DNA of 64,000 bases from an uncultured Oscillospiraceae bacterium (GTDB taxonomy: Bacteria > Bacillota > Clostridia > Oscillospirales > Ruminococcaceae). Position 1 is the stretch's first letter; every line of letters begins with the position of its first letter. Made by a program: the position numbers and the translations under genes. The DNA lies in the NCBI GenBank assembly GCA_934481385.1, contig CAKSPD010000003.1, positions 1 to 64,000 of the forward strand. The letters are read 5' to 3'. The notes below the pieces were generated by a model. That model searched no databases and was not told the origin of the DNA. It was given only the letters and a program-made list of their open reading frames with translations. Below, piece by piece: positions 26,406 through 36,193 of the stretch.

Positions 26406-27312
26406 TGCAGAATACCTCCTCAAGAGTTTTAAGATTTTCGATATTGACAGCCTTCACATCTTTTAAAGTTTTCTTTACAAGACCTGTGAGAACTTTGTTA
26501 GGGCCAAATTCATAGAATCCTGTGAAACCGTCATTCTGCATTGCATTGAGTTCTGAAACAAAACGTACCGGAGATATGATATGTTTTGCGAGAAGTGACG
26601 GCATATCAGAGAAATCTGTAAGTTCTGCACCTGTAACATTTGAGTAGTATTTAACCTGCGGTTTGTTGAATTTTATTTTCTTTGCAGTTTCGTAAAATTC
26701 CTTTGAAGCAGATTCCATAAGCTTTGAATGGAAAGCACTTGCTACTTTAAGAGGAACAACTCTTGCTTTGAGCTTTGAAAATTCTTCTGTTGCCTTTGCG
26801 ACAGCCTCAGCAGTTCCTGCAATAACAGTCTGCTGTGGTGAATTATAGTTTACAGGAACAACATATCCGTCAACAGAACTGCATACTTCTTCAATCTGTT
26901 CAGCAGAAAGTTTTAATACAGCAGACATTGCTCCCTTGTTTTCCTTTGCACATCTGTCCATAGCTTCAGCACGAGCCTTTATAAGACGGAAACCGTCCTC
27001 CATTGAAACAACACCGCTTGCAACCATTCCTGCATATTCTCCGAGTGAATGACCTGCCACACCTGAAAATTCAAATCCCTTTTTCTTTGCGGATTCAAGG
27101 CATACAAGTGAAGCAGTCATAATAGCCGGCTGTGAATTTATAGTCTGTGCAAGAACAGTTTCATCAGCGTTAAAGCATATATCCTTTATATCTCTGCCGA
27201 TTATATCAGATGCTGTATCGAAAATTACTGAAAGTGAATTATCGGATTCATATAAATCTCTGGTCATTCCGGAATACTGTGAACCCTGACCTGAAAACAA
27301 AGCAATATTCAT
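26398..27312 (-). CDS. fabD: Malonyl-CoA:ACP transacylase
   Basis: 304 residues. Loads malonyl groups onto ACP for fatty acid synthesis. FSGQGSQYSGM at the start, active Ser89 in GHSLGEY, His near 200 in ASAFHSKLM. ATG at 27312 with AAAGGAA. It is divergent from the main fab operon and heads fabD-aroE-aroK-amidohydrolase-LRR. Confidence 0.97.
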   Translation of the reverse strand: MNIALFSGQGSQYSGMTRDLYESDNSLSVIFDTASDIIGRDIKDICFNADETVLAQTINSQPAIMTASLVCLESAKKKGFEFSGVAGHSLGEYAGMVASGVVSMEDGFRLIKARAEAMDRCAKENKGAMSAVLKLSAEQIEEVCSSVDGYVVPVNYNSPQQTVIAGTAEAVAKATEEFSKLKARVVPLKVASAFHSKLMESASKEFYETAKKIKFNKPQVKYYSNVTGAELTDFSDMPSLLAKHIISPVRFVSELNAMQNDGFTGFYEFGPNKVLTGLVKKTLKDVKAVNIENLKTLEEVFCNE

Positions 27313-27556
27313 AATTAAAAATTCCTTTCTTAAATAGTGCAACGACAACAGATTTCAACACTGGAATTTGTGCAAATCAACGATAATTTGTGCGTAATTC
27401 GTTAAAATGACAAAAAATCATTGCAAAATAAGGTAAAATAGATTAAAATAGAAATGTCTGATACTATTTTTTTCAGACATTCTTTATCTATACTATAACA
27501 CAAATTCTGTAATATTACAATAACTATTTTAAAGAAATTAATCAGGGAGGCTAAAA
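27313..27556. promoter_or_regulatory. Divergent fabD/fabH control region
   Basis: Two AATTTGTGC repeats lie 20 bp apart (27365 and 27385). A 9-bp inverted repeat AATGTCTGA / TCAGACATT (27453-27481) overlaps a possible fabH promoter (TTCAGA 27472-27477, 16 bp, TATAAC 27494-27499). TAAAATAG is also repeated nearby. It matches neither the FapR nor the FabT operator that I know. No clear fabD promoter was found. Confidence 0.5.
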
Positions 27557-28543
27557 ATGGGTATAAATATTGTGTCCACAGGCAGTTATGTTCCTAATCA
27601 GTCTGTTACAAATGATGACCTTGCTAAATTTGTAGATACGAATGACGAGTGGATAAGAACCAGAACAGGAATAATTTCAAGGCATATTTCAGGTTGGGAG
27701 CCTACCTGGTATATGGGTGCGGAGGCTTGCAGGAAAGCTGTTGAAAAAGCCGGAATAAATCCTGATGACATCGGGATTATAATATGCTGTACAATAACAA
27801 ATGATTTCCATACACCGAGTGTTGCAAGCATAATCCAGAATGAAATAAAGGCTTCAAATGCAATGGCTTTTGACCTCAATGCTGCCTGCACAGGATATAT
27901 ATATGCTGTGGATACTGCAAGACGTTTTCTTGAAACAGATGAAAATATGAAATACGCCCTTGTTGTTGCAAGTGAAAACCTTTCAAGAATAACTGATTTT
28001 ACAGACAGGGGCACATGTATTCTTTTCGGTGACGGAGCATCAGCCTCCATAATTGAAAAAAATGATAAACTTTATTCAAGCTATCTTGCTTCTGACGGAA
28101 GCGGTGCAAGACTCCTTTTTGCAAGAAGTGTCAACCGCAAGGAAGAATTTGCTGATGAAACACAATATGATGACGGTTTTGCCGGCACTAAAATGCATGC
28201 CCTTGTTCAGAACGGAAAGGAAGTATATAAATTTGCTACAAAGGCACTTCCGAAAGCTCTTGAATGTGCAGCATCAAAAATTAATATGACTGCTGATGAT
28301 ATTGATGTGATTGTACCTCATCAGGCAAACTTCAGAATTATTGAAACTGCTGCAAAAAATATGAAAGTTTCAATGGATAAGTTTGTTATTACCCTTGACC
28401 ATAACGGAAATACATCAAGTGCATCTATACCGCTTGCATTTGATGAGGCTGTTGAAAAGGGAAGAATTAAAAGAGGAGATAAGGTTTGCATGGTAGGATT
28501 CGGAGCAGGTCTTACTTACGGTGCAATTATTTTTGAATATTAA
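27557..28543 (+). CDS. fabH: 3-oxoacyl-ACP synthase III
   Basis: 328 residues. Starts fatty acid chains by condensing acyl-CoA with malonyl-ACP. Catalytic triad Cys111 (LNAACTGY), His255 (VPHQANFR) and Asn285 (NGNTSSAS). SD GGGAGG. First gene of a ten-gene operon ending with acpP. Confidence 0.97.
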   Translation: MGINIVSTGSYVPNQSVTNDDLAKFVDTNDEWIRTRTGIISRHISGWEPTWYMGAEACRKAVEKAGINPDDIGIIICCTITNDFHTPSVASIIQNEIKASNAMAFDLNAACTGYIYAVDTARRFLETDENMKYALVVASENLSRITDFTDRGTCILFGDGASASIIEKNDKLYSSYLASDGSGARLLFARSVNRKEEFADETQYDDGFAGTKMHALVQNGKEVYKFATKALPKALECAASKINMTADDIDVIVPHQANFRIIETAAKNMKVSMDKFVITLDHNGNTSSASIPLAFDEAVEKGRIKRGDKVCMVGFGAGLTYGAIIFEY

Positions 28544-28566
28544 CACTGAAAGGATTTTAAAAACAT

Positions 28567-29490
28567 ATGAAAACTAAAATTACTGAATTATTAAAATGCG
28601 AATATCCTATAATACAGGGTGGTATGGCATGGATTGCTGAAAGCAAACTTGCCTCTGCTGTATCAAATGCCGGAGGAATTGGAATAATTGCCGGTGGTTC
28701 AGCACCTATCGACTATCTGCGTGAACAGATAAGAGCATGCAAATCTATGACGGATAAGCCTTTCGGTGTAAATATAATGCTTATGAGTCCAAATGCTGAT
28801 GACCTTTCACAGCTTGTGATAGATGAAAAAGTTCCTGTTGTAACAACAGGTGCAGGAGTTCCGAAATATGTTTCAGAATGGAAAAATGCAGGAATCAAAG
28901 TACTTCCTGTTGTTCCGTCTGTTGCAATTGCAAAAAGAATGGAACGTGCCGGAGCAGATGCTGTAATTGCAGAGGGTACTGAATCAGGCGGTCATATAGG
29001 CGAAATAACTACAATGTGCCTTGTTCCGCAGGTTGTTGATGCTGTTTCAATTCCTGTTATTGCTGCGGGAGGAATTGCTGACGGCAGAGGAATTGCCGCA
29101 TCATTTATGCTTGGTGCAGAAGGTGTTCAGCTCGGCACACTTTTCCTTGCTTCTGAAGAATGTCAGATTCACCCGACTTATAAAGAACTTGTTGTTAAGG
29201 CTAAAGATACTGACAGCGTTGTTACAGGCAGATACACAGGTCACCCTTGCCGTAATGTGAAAACAAAGTTTTCAAAAATGCTTGCAAACGGTGAAAAAAA
29301 CGGAACTCTTACTCCTGATGAATTTGAAAATCTTACACTCGGTTCACTCAGAAAAGCTGTTCAGGACGGAAATCTTGAGGAGGGTTCATTCCTCTGCGGA
29401 GCTATTGCCGGTCTTGTAAAAGAAGTAAAACCATGCAGTGAAATTATTAAAGATATATTCGGACAGGCTGAAAAGCTTCTGAACAGATAA
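28567..29490 (+). CDS. fabK: Enoyl-ACP reductase II (FMN-dependent)
   Basis: 307 residues. TIM-barrel flavoprotein of the 2-nitropropane dioxygenase type: YPIIQGGMAWIAESKLASAV start, central EGTESGGHIGE, PVIAAGGIADGRGIAA and LGAEGVQLGTLFL. In fab clusters this gene supplies the last reduction of the elongation cycle in place of FabI. SD AAAGGA. Confidence 0.95.
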   Translation: MKTKITELLKCEYPIIQGGMAWIAESKLASAVSNAGGIGIIAGGSAPIDYLREQIRACKSMTDKPFGVNIMLMSPNADDLSQLVIDEKVPVVTTGAGVPKYVSEWKNAGIKVLPVVPSVAIAKRMERAGADAVIAEGTESGGHIGEITTMCLVPQVVDAVSIPVIAAGGIADGRGIAASFMLGAEGVQLGTLFLASEECQIHPTYKELVVKAKDTDSVVTGRYTGHPCRNVKTKFSKMLANGEKNGTLTPDEFENLTLGSLRKAVQDGNLEEGSFLCGAIAGLVKEVKPCSEIIKDIFGQAEKLLNR

Positions 29491-29512
29491 TATTTATTTT
29501 TTGGAGGATAAT

Positions 29513-30253
29513 ATGGCGACAGCGATTATAACAGGAGCATCTCAGGGTATAGGTGCTTGTATAGCAAAAAGACTTGCTAAAGACGGTTTTGATATAGTAA
29601 TAAATCATTATCCGAGCGAAAGCGACAAGGCAAATGCTGAAAATGTAGCAAAGGAATGTCAGGAATTTGGCGTGAAAGCCGTATGTTTTCCTGCTGATGT
29701 TTCAAAATATGCTGAATGTGAAGAACTTGTAAAGGCTGTAAAGGCTGAATTCGGAACAATAGATGTTCTTGTAAACAATGCAGGAATCACAAAGGACGGA
29801 CTCCTTGCAAGAATGAGCGAAGAAAACTATGATGCAGTAATTGCAGTAAATCAGAAAAGTGTTTTCAATATGACAAAACATACCGCTACTGTAATGATGA
29901 AACAGAGAAGCGGTCATATAATAAACCTTGCCTCAGTAGCAGGACTTTACGGAAATCCCGGACAGTTCAACTATTCAGCATCAAAAGCAGCAATAATCGG
30001 CATGACAAAAACTACTGCAAAGGAATTTGGTTCAAGAAACATTACTTGCAATGCAGTAGCTCCCGGATTTATCAAGACTCCTATGACAGATAAGCTCACA
30101 GATGCACAGAGAGATGCAATGCTTGCCCAGATTGCTATGAAAAGATACGGCGAAGTTGAAGAAATAGCAGGTGTTGTTTCATTCCTTGCATCATCAGATT
30201 CAAGCTATGTCACAGGACAGGTAATTGAAATATCCGGCGGACTTTCAATGTAA
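29513..30253 (+). CDS. fabG: 3-oxoacyl-ACP reductase
   Basis: 246 residues. Short-chain dehydrogenase: NADP loop GASQGIG (8-14), NNAG (88-91), catalytic Ser141, Tyr154, Lys158 (YSASK). The ATG at 29513 follows GGAGG; an upstream TTG covers that site and was rejected. Confidence 0.97.
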   Translation: MATAIITGASQGIGACIAKRLAKDGFDIVINHYPSESDKANAENVAKECQEFGVKAVCFPADVSKYAECEELVKAVKAEFGTIDVLVNNAGITKDGLLARMSEENYDAVIAVNQKSVFNMTKHTATVMMKQRSGHIINLASVAGLYGNPGQFNYSASKAAIIGMTKTTAKEFGSRNITCNAVAPGFIKTPMTDKLTDAQRDAMLAQIAMKRYGEVEEIAGVVSFLASSDSSYVTGQVIEISGGLSM

Positions 30254-30276
30254 ATTTATAAGGAAAGGATTTTCAG

Positions 30277-31530
30277 ATGAAAAGAGTAGTAATAACAGGT
30301 ATGGGAACTGTCAACCCTCTTGGAAATAACGTTTCTGATTTCTGGAATGGTATTGTTGACAATAAAATAGGATTTTCATTTATAGATAAATTTGATTCCT
30401 CAAGAACAGGAGTTTCAGTTGCAGGAACTATAAAAAATTTCAATGAGGAAGATTATTATAATGACCCTCTCTGTTTTGATAAAAAAGAGTCAAGAAGAAT
30501 GGACAGATTTACAAAACTTGCACTTGTATCAACAAGCGAGGCTCTTAAAGACTGCGGAACAGATTTCAAGGATATAAACCCTTACAGAGCAGGTGTTATA
30601 ATAGGCTGTGGAATAGGCGGTCTTGAACTCACTGAACAGGAACATCAGAAATATCTTGAAAAAGGGCCGGGGAAAATATCTGTTTTCTATATTCCTATGA
30701 TGATTTCAAATATGGCAGCAGGAACTGTATCAATAAAAACAGGCTTTAAAGGTGCTAACTTTGCAACAGTTACAGCTTGTTCATCTTCAACTCATGCAAT
30801 AGGTGAGGCATTCAGAAAAATAAAGGACGGATACCTTGATATATGTGTATGCGGAGGTACTGAAAGCACAGTTACTGAATTTGCTCTGGGCGGATTCAGC
30901 AACATGAAAGCTCTTACAAAATCAAGTGACCTTGAACGTGCATCAATACCGTTTGACAAGGAAAGAAGCGGATTTGTACTTGGCGAAGGCTGCGGAATAC
31001 TTGTTCTTGAAGAATATGAACATGCAAAGGCAAGAGGTGCAAAAATATATGCTGAAATTGCCGGATACGGTGCTACATGTGACGGCTATCATATGACATC
31101 TCCTTCACCGGAGGGAGAGGCTGCCGGAATGGCTATGACTCTTGCTATGGAAGAAGCAGGACTGAAACCATGTGACGTGGACTATATAAATGCTCATGGT
31201 ACTTCAACAGGTCTTAATGACAAATATGAAACAAGAGCTATAAAAAGCTCATTCGGTGATGATGCCTATAAGGTAAAAATCAATTCCACTAAATCTATGA
31301 TAGGTCATCTTCTTGGTGCTGCGGGAGCTGTTGAGGCTATTGTTACTGCAAAGACAATTCAGGAAGGACTTATTCATAAGACTGTCGGATATAAAGTTCC
31401 TGATGAAGAATGTGACCTTGATTATTGTGTTGAGGGAAATGTAAAGCAGGAAGTAAAATCAGCACTTTCAAATTCACTCGGATTCGGCGGACACAATGCT
31501 ACTATCTGCCTTAAAAAAATCGCTGACTGA
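30277..31530 (+). CDS. fabF: 3-oxoacyl-ACP synthase II
   Basis: 417 residues. Thiolase fold: Cys168 in VTACSSSTHAIGEA, NAHGTSTGLND (His), KSMIGHLLGAAGA (Lys, His). Elongates acyl-ACP by condensation with malonyl-ACP. SD AAAGGA; 23-nt gap after fabG. Confidence 0.97.
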   Translation: MKRVVITGMGTVNPLGNNVSDFWNGIVDNKIGFSFIDKFDSSRTGVSVAGTIKNFNEEDYYNDPLCFDKKESRRMDRFTKLALVSTSEALKDCGTDFKDINPYRAGVIIGCGIGGLELTEQEHQKYLEKGPGKISVFYIPMMISNMAAGTVSIKTGFKGANFATVTACSSSTHAIGEAFRKIKDGYLDICVCGGTESTVTEFALGGFSNMKALTKSSDLERASIPFDKERSGFVLGEGCGILVLEEYEHAKARGAKIYAEIAGYGATCDGYHMTSPSPEGEAAGMAMTLAMEEAGLKPCDVDYINAHGTSTGLNDKYETRAIKSSFGDDAYKVKINSTKSMIGHLLGAAGAVEAIVTAKTIQEGLIHKTVGYKVPDEECDLDYCVEGNVKQEVKSALSNSLGFGGHNATICLKKIAD

Positions 31531-31544
31531 AGGGAGTATGCCGT

Positions 31545-32024
31545 ATGTCAGAAAAAATTATGAACAGTGTTACTCTTGATGAAATAAAGGAACTTGCTGA
31601 AACAGTCAGAAAAAATGACCTCGGCAAAATCAAAATAAAATACGGTGACTGTGAAATAGTTATAGAGGGCAAGAAAAGCAGAGAGATTATATCATCTGCA
31701 CCTTTACAGCCTGCTATGACTGTTCAGAATGTCAATACATCTTCATTGCCTGCTGAAAATTCAGGCAGTGAGGAAAAAAGTGAAGTAAAGGGAAATACAG
31801 TAAAATCTCCGATAGTGGGAACTTTCTATTCATCTCCTTCACCTGATAAGCCTGCTTTTGTAAAAATCGGTGATACCGTTAAAAAGGGCGATGTTATTAT
31901 GATTATAGAATCTATGAAGCTTATGAATGAAGTTCAGAGCGATTTTGACGGAAAAGTTCTCGATATATTCGTTGAAAACGGTCAGTCAGTTGAATATGAC
32001 CAGCCTATTATGATTATAGGATAA
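31545..32024 (+). CDS. accB: Biotin carboxyl carrier protein of acetyl-CoA carboxylase
   Basis: 159 residues. N-terminal helix region, flexible Ser/Glu linker (about 55-85), then the biotinyl domain. The biotinylated Lys125 is in IESMKLMNEV (Ser in place of the common Ala before Met). Confidence 0.96.
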   Translation: MSEKIMNSVTLDEIKELAETVRKNDLGKIKIKYGDCEIVIEGKKSREIISSAPLQPAMTVQNVNTSSLPAENSGSEEKSEVKGNTVKSPIVGTFYSSPSPDKPAFVKIGDTVKKGDVIMIIESMKLMNEVQSDFDGKVLDIFVENGQSVEYDQPIMIIG

Positions 32025-32051
32025 TATCAGTTATAAAAGGAGATGTATAAA

Positions 32052-32504
32052 ATGTCAGAAGTTTTACTTAACAGAGAACAGATTATGGAAATAATTCCGC
32101 ACAGAGATCCTTTTCTCCTTATAGATGAGGTTCTTGAAATGGAAGTGGGAGTAAGAATAAAGGCAAGAAAATACATAAAGGAAGAAGATTTCTGGTTTAA
32201 AGGTCATTTTCCTGATTATCCTGTAACTCCGGGTGTGCTGATGATTGAAATGCTTGCACAGGCAGGTGCAGTATGTATGCTTTCAAAACCGAAGTATAAA
32301 GGAAAAATTGCCCTTTTTGCAGGCATAGACAAGGCAAAGTTCAGAAAACAGGTAGTTCCGGGAGATGTTCTTGACCTCGAAGTTGAAATAATAAAGGAAA
32401 AGCTTTCAATCGGAACAGGAAAAGCTGTTGCTACTGTTGACGGAAAAAAAGCAGTTTCATGTGAAATTTCATTTGCTGTAATTGACAGCAATAAGGAAGA
32501 ATAA
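32052..32504 (+). CDS. fabZ: 3-hydroxyacyl-ACP dehydratase
   Basis: 150 residues, hot-dog fold. IPHRDPFLLIDEV opening and catalytic His52 and Glu66 in GHFPDYPVTPGVLMIEMLAQ. The start at 32052 has AGGAG nine nt upstream; the ATG three codons earlier touches the SD. Confidence 0.96.
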   Translation: MSEVLLNREQIMEIIPHRDPFLLIDEVLEMEVGVRIKARKYIKEEDFWFKGHFPDYPVTPGVLMIEMLAQAGAVCMLSKPKYKGKIALFAGIDKAKFRKQVVPGDVLDLEVEIIKEKLSIGTGKAVATVDGKKAVSCEISFAVIDSNKEE

Positions 32505-32506
32505 TT

Positions 32507-33865
32507 ATGTTTCAGAAAGTATTGATTGCCAACAGAGGCGAAATTGCCGTAAGAATAATACGTGCCTGCCGTGAACTCGGTGTAAGATGTGTTGCCGTTT
32601 ATTCAACAGCGGACAGAAATGCACTTCATGCACAGATTGCAGATGAGGCTGTATGTATAGGTTCAGCCCCTACAAAAGACAGTTACCTGAATATGAACGC
32701 TATAATTTCGGCTGCACTTATAACACATTCCGATGCAATTCACCCGGGATTCGGATTTCTTTCGGAAAATGCTGAATTTGCAAAACTCTGTGAAAAATTT
32801 GGTCTTGAATTTATAGGTCCTTCATATAAATCAATAGAAATGCTCGGAGATAAGGCAGAGGCTAAAAGAACTATGTCAAATGCGGGTGTTCCTGTAATTC
32901 CGGGTTCAGACGGTGCTGTAAAATCACTTGATGAGGCTAAAAAAATTGCAGAAAAGGCAGGTTATCCGGTACTTGTAAAGGCATCAGCAGGAGGCGGAGG
33001 ACGTGGTATAAGACGTGTTGACAGTCCTGATGAACTTGAAACTCAGATGACTGTTGCTCAGCAGGAGGCTAAAAACTTTTTCGGTGATGATTCTGTATAT
33101 ATTGAAAAATTCCTTATAAATCCGCATCATGTGGAAATTCAGATTATGGCTGATAAATTCGGAAATACAATATATCTCGGTGAACGTGACTGTTCTATGC
33201 AGAGAAGAAATCAGAAAGTTCTTGAAGAAAGTCCGAGTCCGGTTGTAACTCCCGAACTGCGTAAAAAAATGGGGGAATCAGCAGTTATTGTCGCAAAACA
33301 GTGCGGTTATTACAATGCAGGTACAATAGAATTTCTTGTTGATGATGATAAAAATTTCTACTTTATGGAAATGAATACTCGTATTCAGGTTGAACACCCC
33401 ATTACAGAAGCCGTTACAGGATTTGACCTTGTAAAAGCACAGATAAGAGTTTCAGCAGGTGAAAAGCTCGGTATTACTCAGGACGATATAAAAATAAACG
33501 GCCATGCGATAGAATGCCGGATAAATGCTGAAAATCCTGAACTTGATTTCAGACCGTCCCCCGGAAAAATAAAGGCTCTCAATATCCCCGGAGGGCCGGG
33601 AATAAGAATAGATACTGCTGTTTATCAGGGATACGTTATACCGCCCTACTATGATTCTATGATAGCAAAACTTATTGTTCATGGTGCTGACAGAAAGGAA
33701 GCTATTATGAAAATGAAATGGGCGTTATCTGAATTTATAGTTGACGGAATAGATACAAATATTGATTTTCAGCTTGAACTTATTAAAAACCGTGACTTTG
33801 AAAACGGTAATTATAATATAGGCTATCTTAATGATTATATGGAAAAGCGTAAGAAGAAAAAATAG
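32507..33865 (+). CDS. accC: Biotin carboxylase
   Basis: 452 residues. ATP-grasp enzyme: IANRGEIAVRIIRACRELG start, KASAGGGGRGIR glycine loop, EKFLINPHHVEIQ, GERDCSMQRRNQK, FMEMNTRIQVEHP. Carboxylates the biotin on AccB. 2-nt gap after fabZ. Confidence 0.98.
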   Translation: MFQKVLIANRGEIAVRIIRACRELGVRCVAVYSTADRNALHAQIADEAVCIGSAPTKDSYLNMNAIISAALITHSDAIHPGFGFLSENAEFAKLCEKFGLEFIGPSYKSIEMLGDKAEAKRTMSNAGVPVIPGSDGAVKSLDEAKKIAEKAGYPVLVKASAGGGGRGIRRVDSPDELETQMTVAQQEAKNFFGDDSVYIEKFLINPHHVEIQIMADKFGNTIYLGERDCSMQRRNQKVLEESPSPVVTPELRKKMGESAVIVAKQCGYYNAGTIEFLVDDDKNFYFMEMNTRIQVEHPITEAVTGFDLVKAQIRVSAGEKLGITQDDIKINGHAIECRINAENPELDFRPSPGKIKALNIPGGPGIRIDTAVYQGYVIPPYYDSMIAKLIVHGADRKEAIMKMKWALSEFIVDGIDTNIDFQLELIKNRDFENGNYNIGYLNDYMEKRKKKK

Positions 33866-33881
33866 GATTGTGGTGAATTAG

Positions 33882-34736
33882 ATGCTTGAGGATTTGTTCA
33901 AGGTCGTAAAAAAGAGATTCAACGATGATGACAATAAGACTGAAACCGAAAAGCCGAAGTTTAAATGTCCCCGCTGTCAGCATATGATTACGGAAGAACA
34001 TTACAATGAGCTTCTGAAGGTATGCCCTGACTGCAATTATCACGGCAGAATGACAGCAAGAGAAAGAATTGCTATTACAGTCGATAAGGAAAGCTTTGTT
34101 GAATTTGATAAGGATATGAAAAGCTGTAACCCTATAAATTATCCTGAATATGAAGAAAAACAGCAGGAACTGCGTGAAAAAACAGGTCTTTCTGATGCTG
34201 TTGTGACAGGTCAGGCAAAAATCAAGGGAAGCAGTGTTATAATAGCTGTCATGGATTCAAGATATATGATGGCATCAATGGGAAGTGTTGTAGGCGAAAA
34301 AATTGCAAGAGCCTTTGAAACTGCCATTGAAAAAAAATTGCCTGTTGTAATATTTACTGCATCAGGCGGTGCAAGAATGCAGGAAGGTATAGTATCCCTT
34401 ATGCAGATGGCTAAGACGTCCGGAGCTGTTGCACGTCACAATCAGGCAGGACTGCTTTATATAACAGTTATGACTGACCCCACAACAGGCGGTGTTACAG
34501 CAAGTTTTGCATCACTGGGCGATATTATAATTGCTGAACCTAAAGTTCTTATAGGTTTTGCAGGCAGACGTGTAATTGAAGGAACTATAAAACAAAGACT
34601 TCCTGATAATTTTCAGCTTGCTGAATTTCTTGAGGACAAAGGCTTTGTTGATATGATTGTTGAAAGGAAAAAAATGAGAAGTACTCTTTCTCATCTTCTT
34701 AAACTTCATGGATATGTTCCTGAACAGGAGGTTTGA
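33882..34736 (+). CDS. accD: Acetyl-CoA carboxylase carboxyltransferase, beta subunit
   Basis: 284 residues. Four-Cys zinc finger (CPRCQHM...CPDCNYH, about 28-50), then the crotonase-like carboxyltransferase core (FTASGGARMQEGIVSLMQM; TDPTTGGVTASFASLGDI; GFAGRRVIE). Forms A2B2 with AccA. Confidence 0.97.
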   Translation: MLEDLFKVVKKRFNDDDNKTETEKPKFKCPRCQHMITEEHYNELLKVCPDCNYHGRMTARERIAITVDKESFVEFDKDMKSCNPINYPEYEEKQQELREKTGLSDAVVTGQAKIKGSSVIIAVMDSRYMMASMGSVVGEKIARAFETAIEKKLPVVIFTASGGARMQEGIVSLMQMAKTSGAVARHNQAGLLYITVMTDPTTGGVTASFASLGDIIIAEPKVLIGFAGRRVIEGTIKQRLPDNFQLAEFLEDKGFVDMIVERKKMRSTLSHLLKLHGYVPEQEV

Positions 34737-34741
34737 TTTTT

Positions 34742-35548
34742 ATGGAAAATGAAAAAACTGCGTGGGAGCGTCTTCAAATCGTCCATAATAAGAACCGCCC
34801 TACTGTAAATGATTACATACCGCTGATTTTTGATGATTTCTATGAATTTCATGGTGACCGTCATTTTGGTGATGACGGTGCAATAATGGGAGGAATAGGC
34901 AGACTTTCCGGAACACCTGTTACAATAATTGCACAGGTAAAGGGAAGAAATATAAACGAAAATAAAAAATGCAATTTTGCAATGCCTCACCCCGAAGGAT
35001 ACCGCAAGGCTCTGCGTCTTGCAAAACAGGCAGAAAAATTTCACCGTCCTGTTATATGCCTTATAGATACTCCCGGAGCTTTCTGCGGAATATCTGCGGA
35101 GGAAAGAGGTCAGGGAGAAGCCATTGCACGAAATATTATGGAGTTTATGACTTTAAGAACCCCCATAATATCAATAGTTCTCGGTGAAGCAGGAAGCGGA
35201 GGAGCTTTGGCTCTCGGTGTATGTGACCACCTTGCTATGCTTGAAAACGCTGTGTATTCAATACTCTCACCAAGAGGCTTTGCAAGCATACTCTGGAAAG
35301 ACCCTTCCCGTGAGGAGGAGGCAAGCTCAATAATGAAAATGACTGCTGAAGATATGATTGAACTCGAAGTAGCTGAATCCATTATTGAAGAACCTCTCGG
35401 AGGTGCTCACAACAATTTATACAAAATTTCGGAAAATATCAAGGAATTTTTGTCACATGAAATTTCAGAAATTTGTAAAAAAGATATTGACGAATTACTC
35501 AAATCACGTTATACTAAGTTTAGAAAAATCGGTGAGTTTACAGAGTAA
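34742..35548 (+). CDS. accA: Acetyl-CoA carboxylase carboxyltransferase, alpha subunit
   Basis: 268 residues. AWERLQIVHNKNRPT and FHGDRHFGDD at the front; CLIDTPGAFCGISAEERGQG and GEAGSGGALALGVCD in the core. It lacks the long N-terminal extension of E. coli AccA. ATG at 34742 is preceded by AGGAGG; the open TTG at 34733 is rejected. Confidence 0.97.
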   Translation: MENEKTAWERLQIVHNKNRPTVNDYIPLIFDDFYEFHGDRHFGDDGAIMGGIGRLSGTPVTIIAQVKGRNINENKKCNFAMPHPEGYRKALRLAKQAEKFHRPVICLIDTPGAFCGISAEERGQGEAIARNIMEFMTLRTPIISIVLGEAGSGGALALGVCDHLAMLENAVYSILSPRGFASILWKDPSREEEASSIMKMTAEDMIELEVAESIIEEPLGGAHNNLYKISENIKEFLSHEISEICKKDIDELLKSRYTKFRKIGEFTE

Positions 35549-35594
35549 ATATTTTAACCGGTTTTGCATTAATTATAAACGGAGGATTTTTATC

Positions 35595-35831
35595 ATGATT
35601 TTTGACAAGCTCAAAGACATTATCGCTGACCAGCTTAGCGTTGATGAAGAAAAAATTACTATGGAAGCTAACATTACTGAGGATTTAGGTGCTGATTCAC
35701 TTGACGTTGTAGACCTTATTTCTGTTATCGAAGATGAATTTGACCTCGAAATCCCAGAAGAAGCTGTTGACAGCATCAAAACAGTAGGCGATATTGCTAA
35801 TTATATCGAAAAGAATACAAATGCTGACTAA
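35595..35831 (+). CDS. acpP: Acyl carrier protein
   Basis: 78 residues, very acidic. Phosphopantetheine Ser35 in GADSLDVVD. Start ATG at 35595 with CGGAGG. The reading frame is open further upstream but overlaps accA. Its place at the operon end, rather than after fabH, is a local rearrangement. Confidence 0.97.
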   Translation: MIFDKLKDIIADQLSVDEEKITMEANITEDLGADSLDVVDLISVIEDEFDLEIPEEAVDSIKTVGDIANYIEKNTNAD

Positions 35832-35852
35832 TCATAATCAGTAAGTTTTTTG

Positions 35853-35888
35853 AACTGCTTTCTCTTTTTCAGGAAAGCAGTTTTTTTG
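35853..35888 (+). terminator. Terminator of the fab/acc operon
   Basis: AACTGCTTTC / GAAAGCAGTT hairpin followed by a T-run. Confidence 0.92.
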
Positions 35889-35899
35889 GTTTTCAGTTA

Positions 35900-35928
35900 T
35901 TGACATTACAGCTTTTTTTGTATATAAT
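35900..35928 (+). promoter_or_regulatory. Promoter of the cysE-cysS operon
   Basis: TTGACA (35900-35905), 17 bp, TATAAT (35923-35928). Confidence 0.92.
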
Positions 35929-35934
35929 ATAATA

Positions 35935-36176
35935 TATATTTTAAAAGCGTAGCAGTCAGAGTAAGCTGAATTTGTTTTCCAGAGAGTGCCGGTGCGGTGT
36001 GACGGCATAAACATTTCTTCTGAAAGTGCGTCTGTCAGCTCCGGTGAGGAAATAACAGTATTCTCCGGCGTATATCTGCGTTAAAGATTCTTTGAGTGAT
36101 AAATTCAGAGTGGAACCGTGGTATATTAAACCGCCTCTGTTTGAAGATTTTTTTCTTCATCAGGGGTATTTTTTTT
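35935..36176 (+). promoter_or_regulatory. T-box riboswitch, cysteine-specific
   Basis: T-box motif AGAGTGGAACCGTG at 36107-36120, then a terminator hairpin (about 36132-36167) and eight Ts. Best specifier candidate TGC (Cys) at 36027-36029. The bulge TGGA fits a UCCA acceptor end, as tRNA-Cys normally has. Controls cysE, cysS and probably the two genes behind them. Confidence 0.92.
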
Positions 36177-36193
36177 AAGGGAGGTCGATTTTA

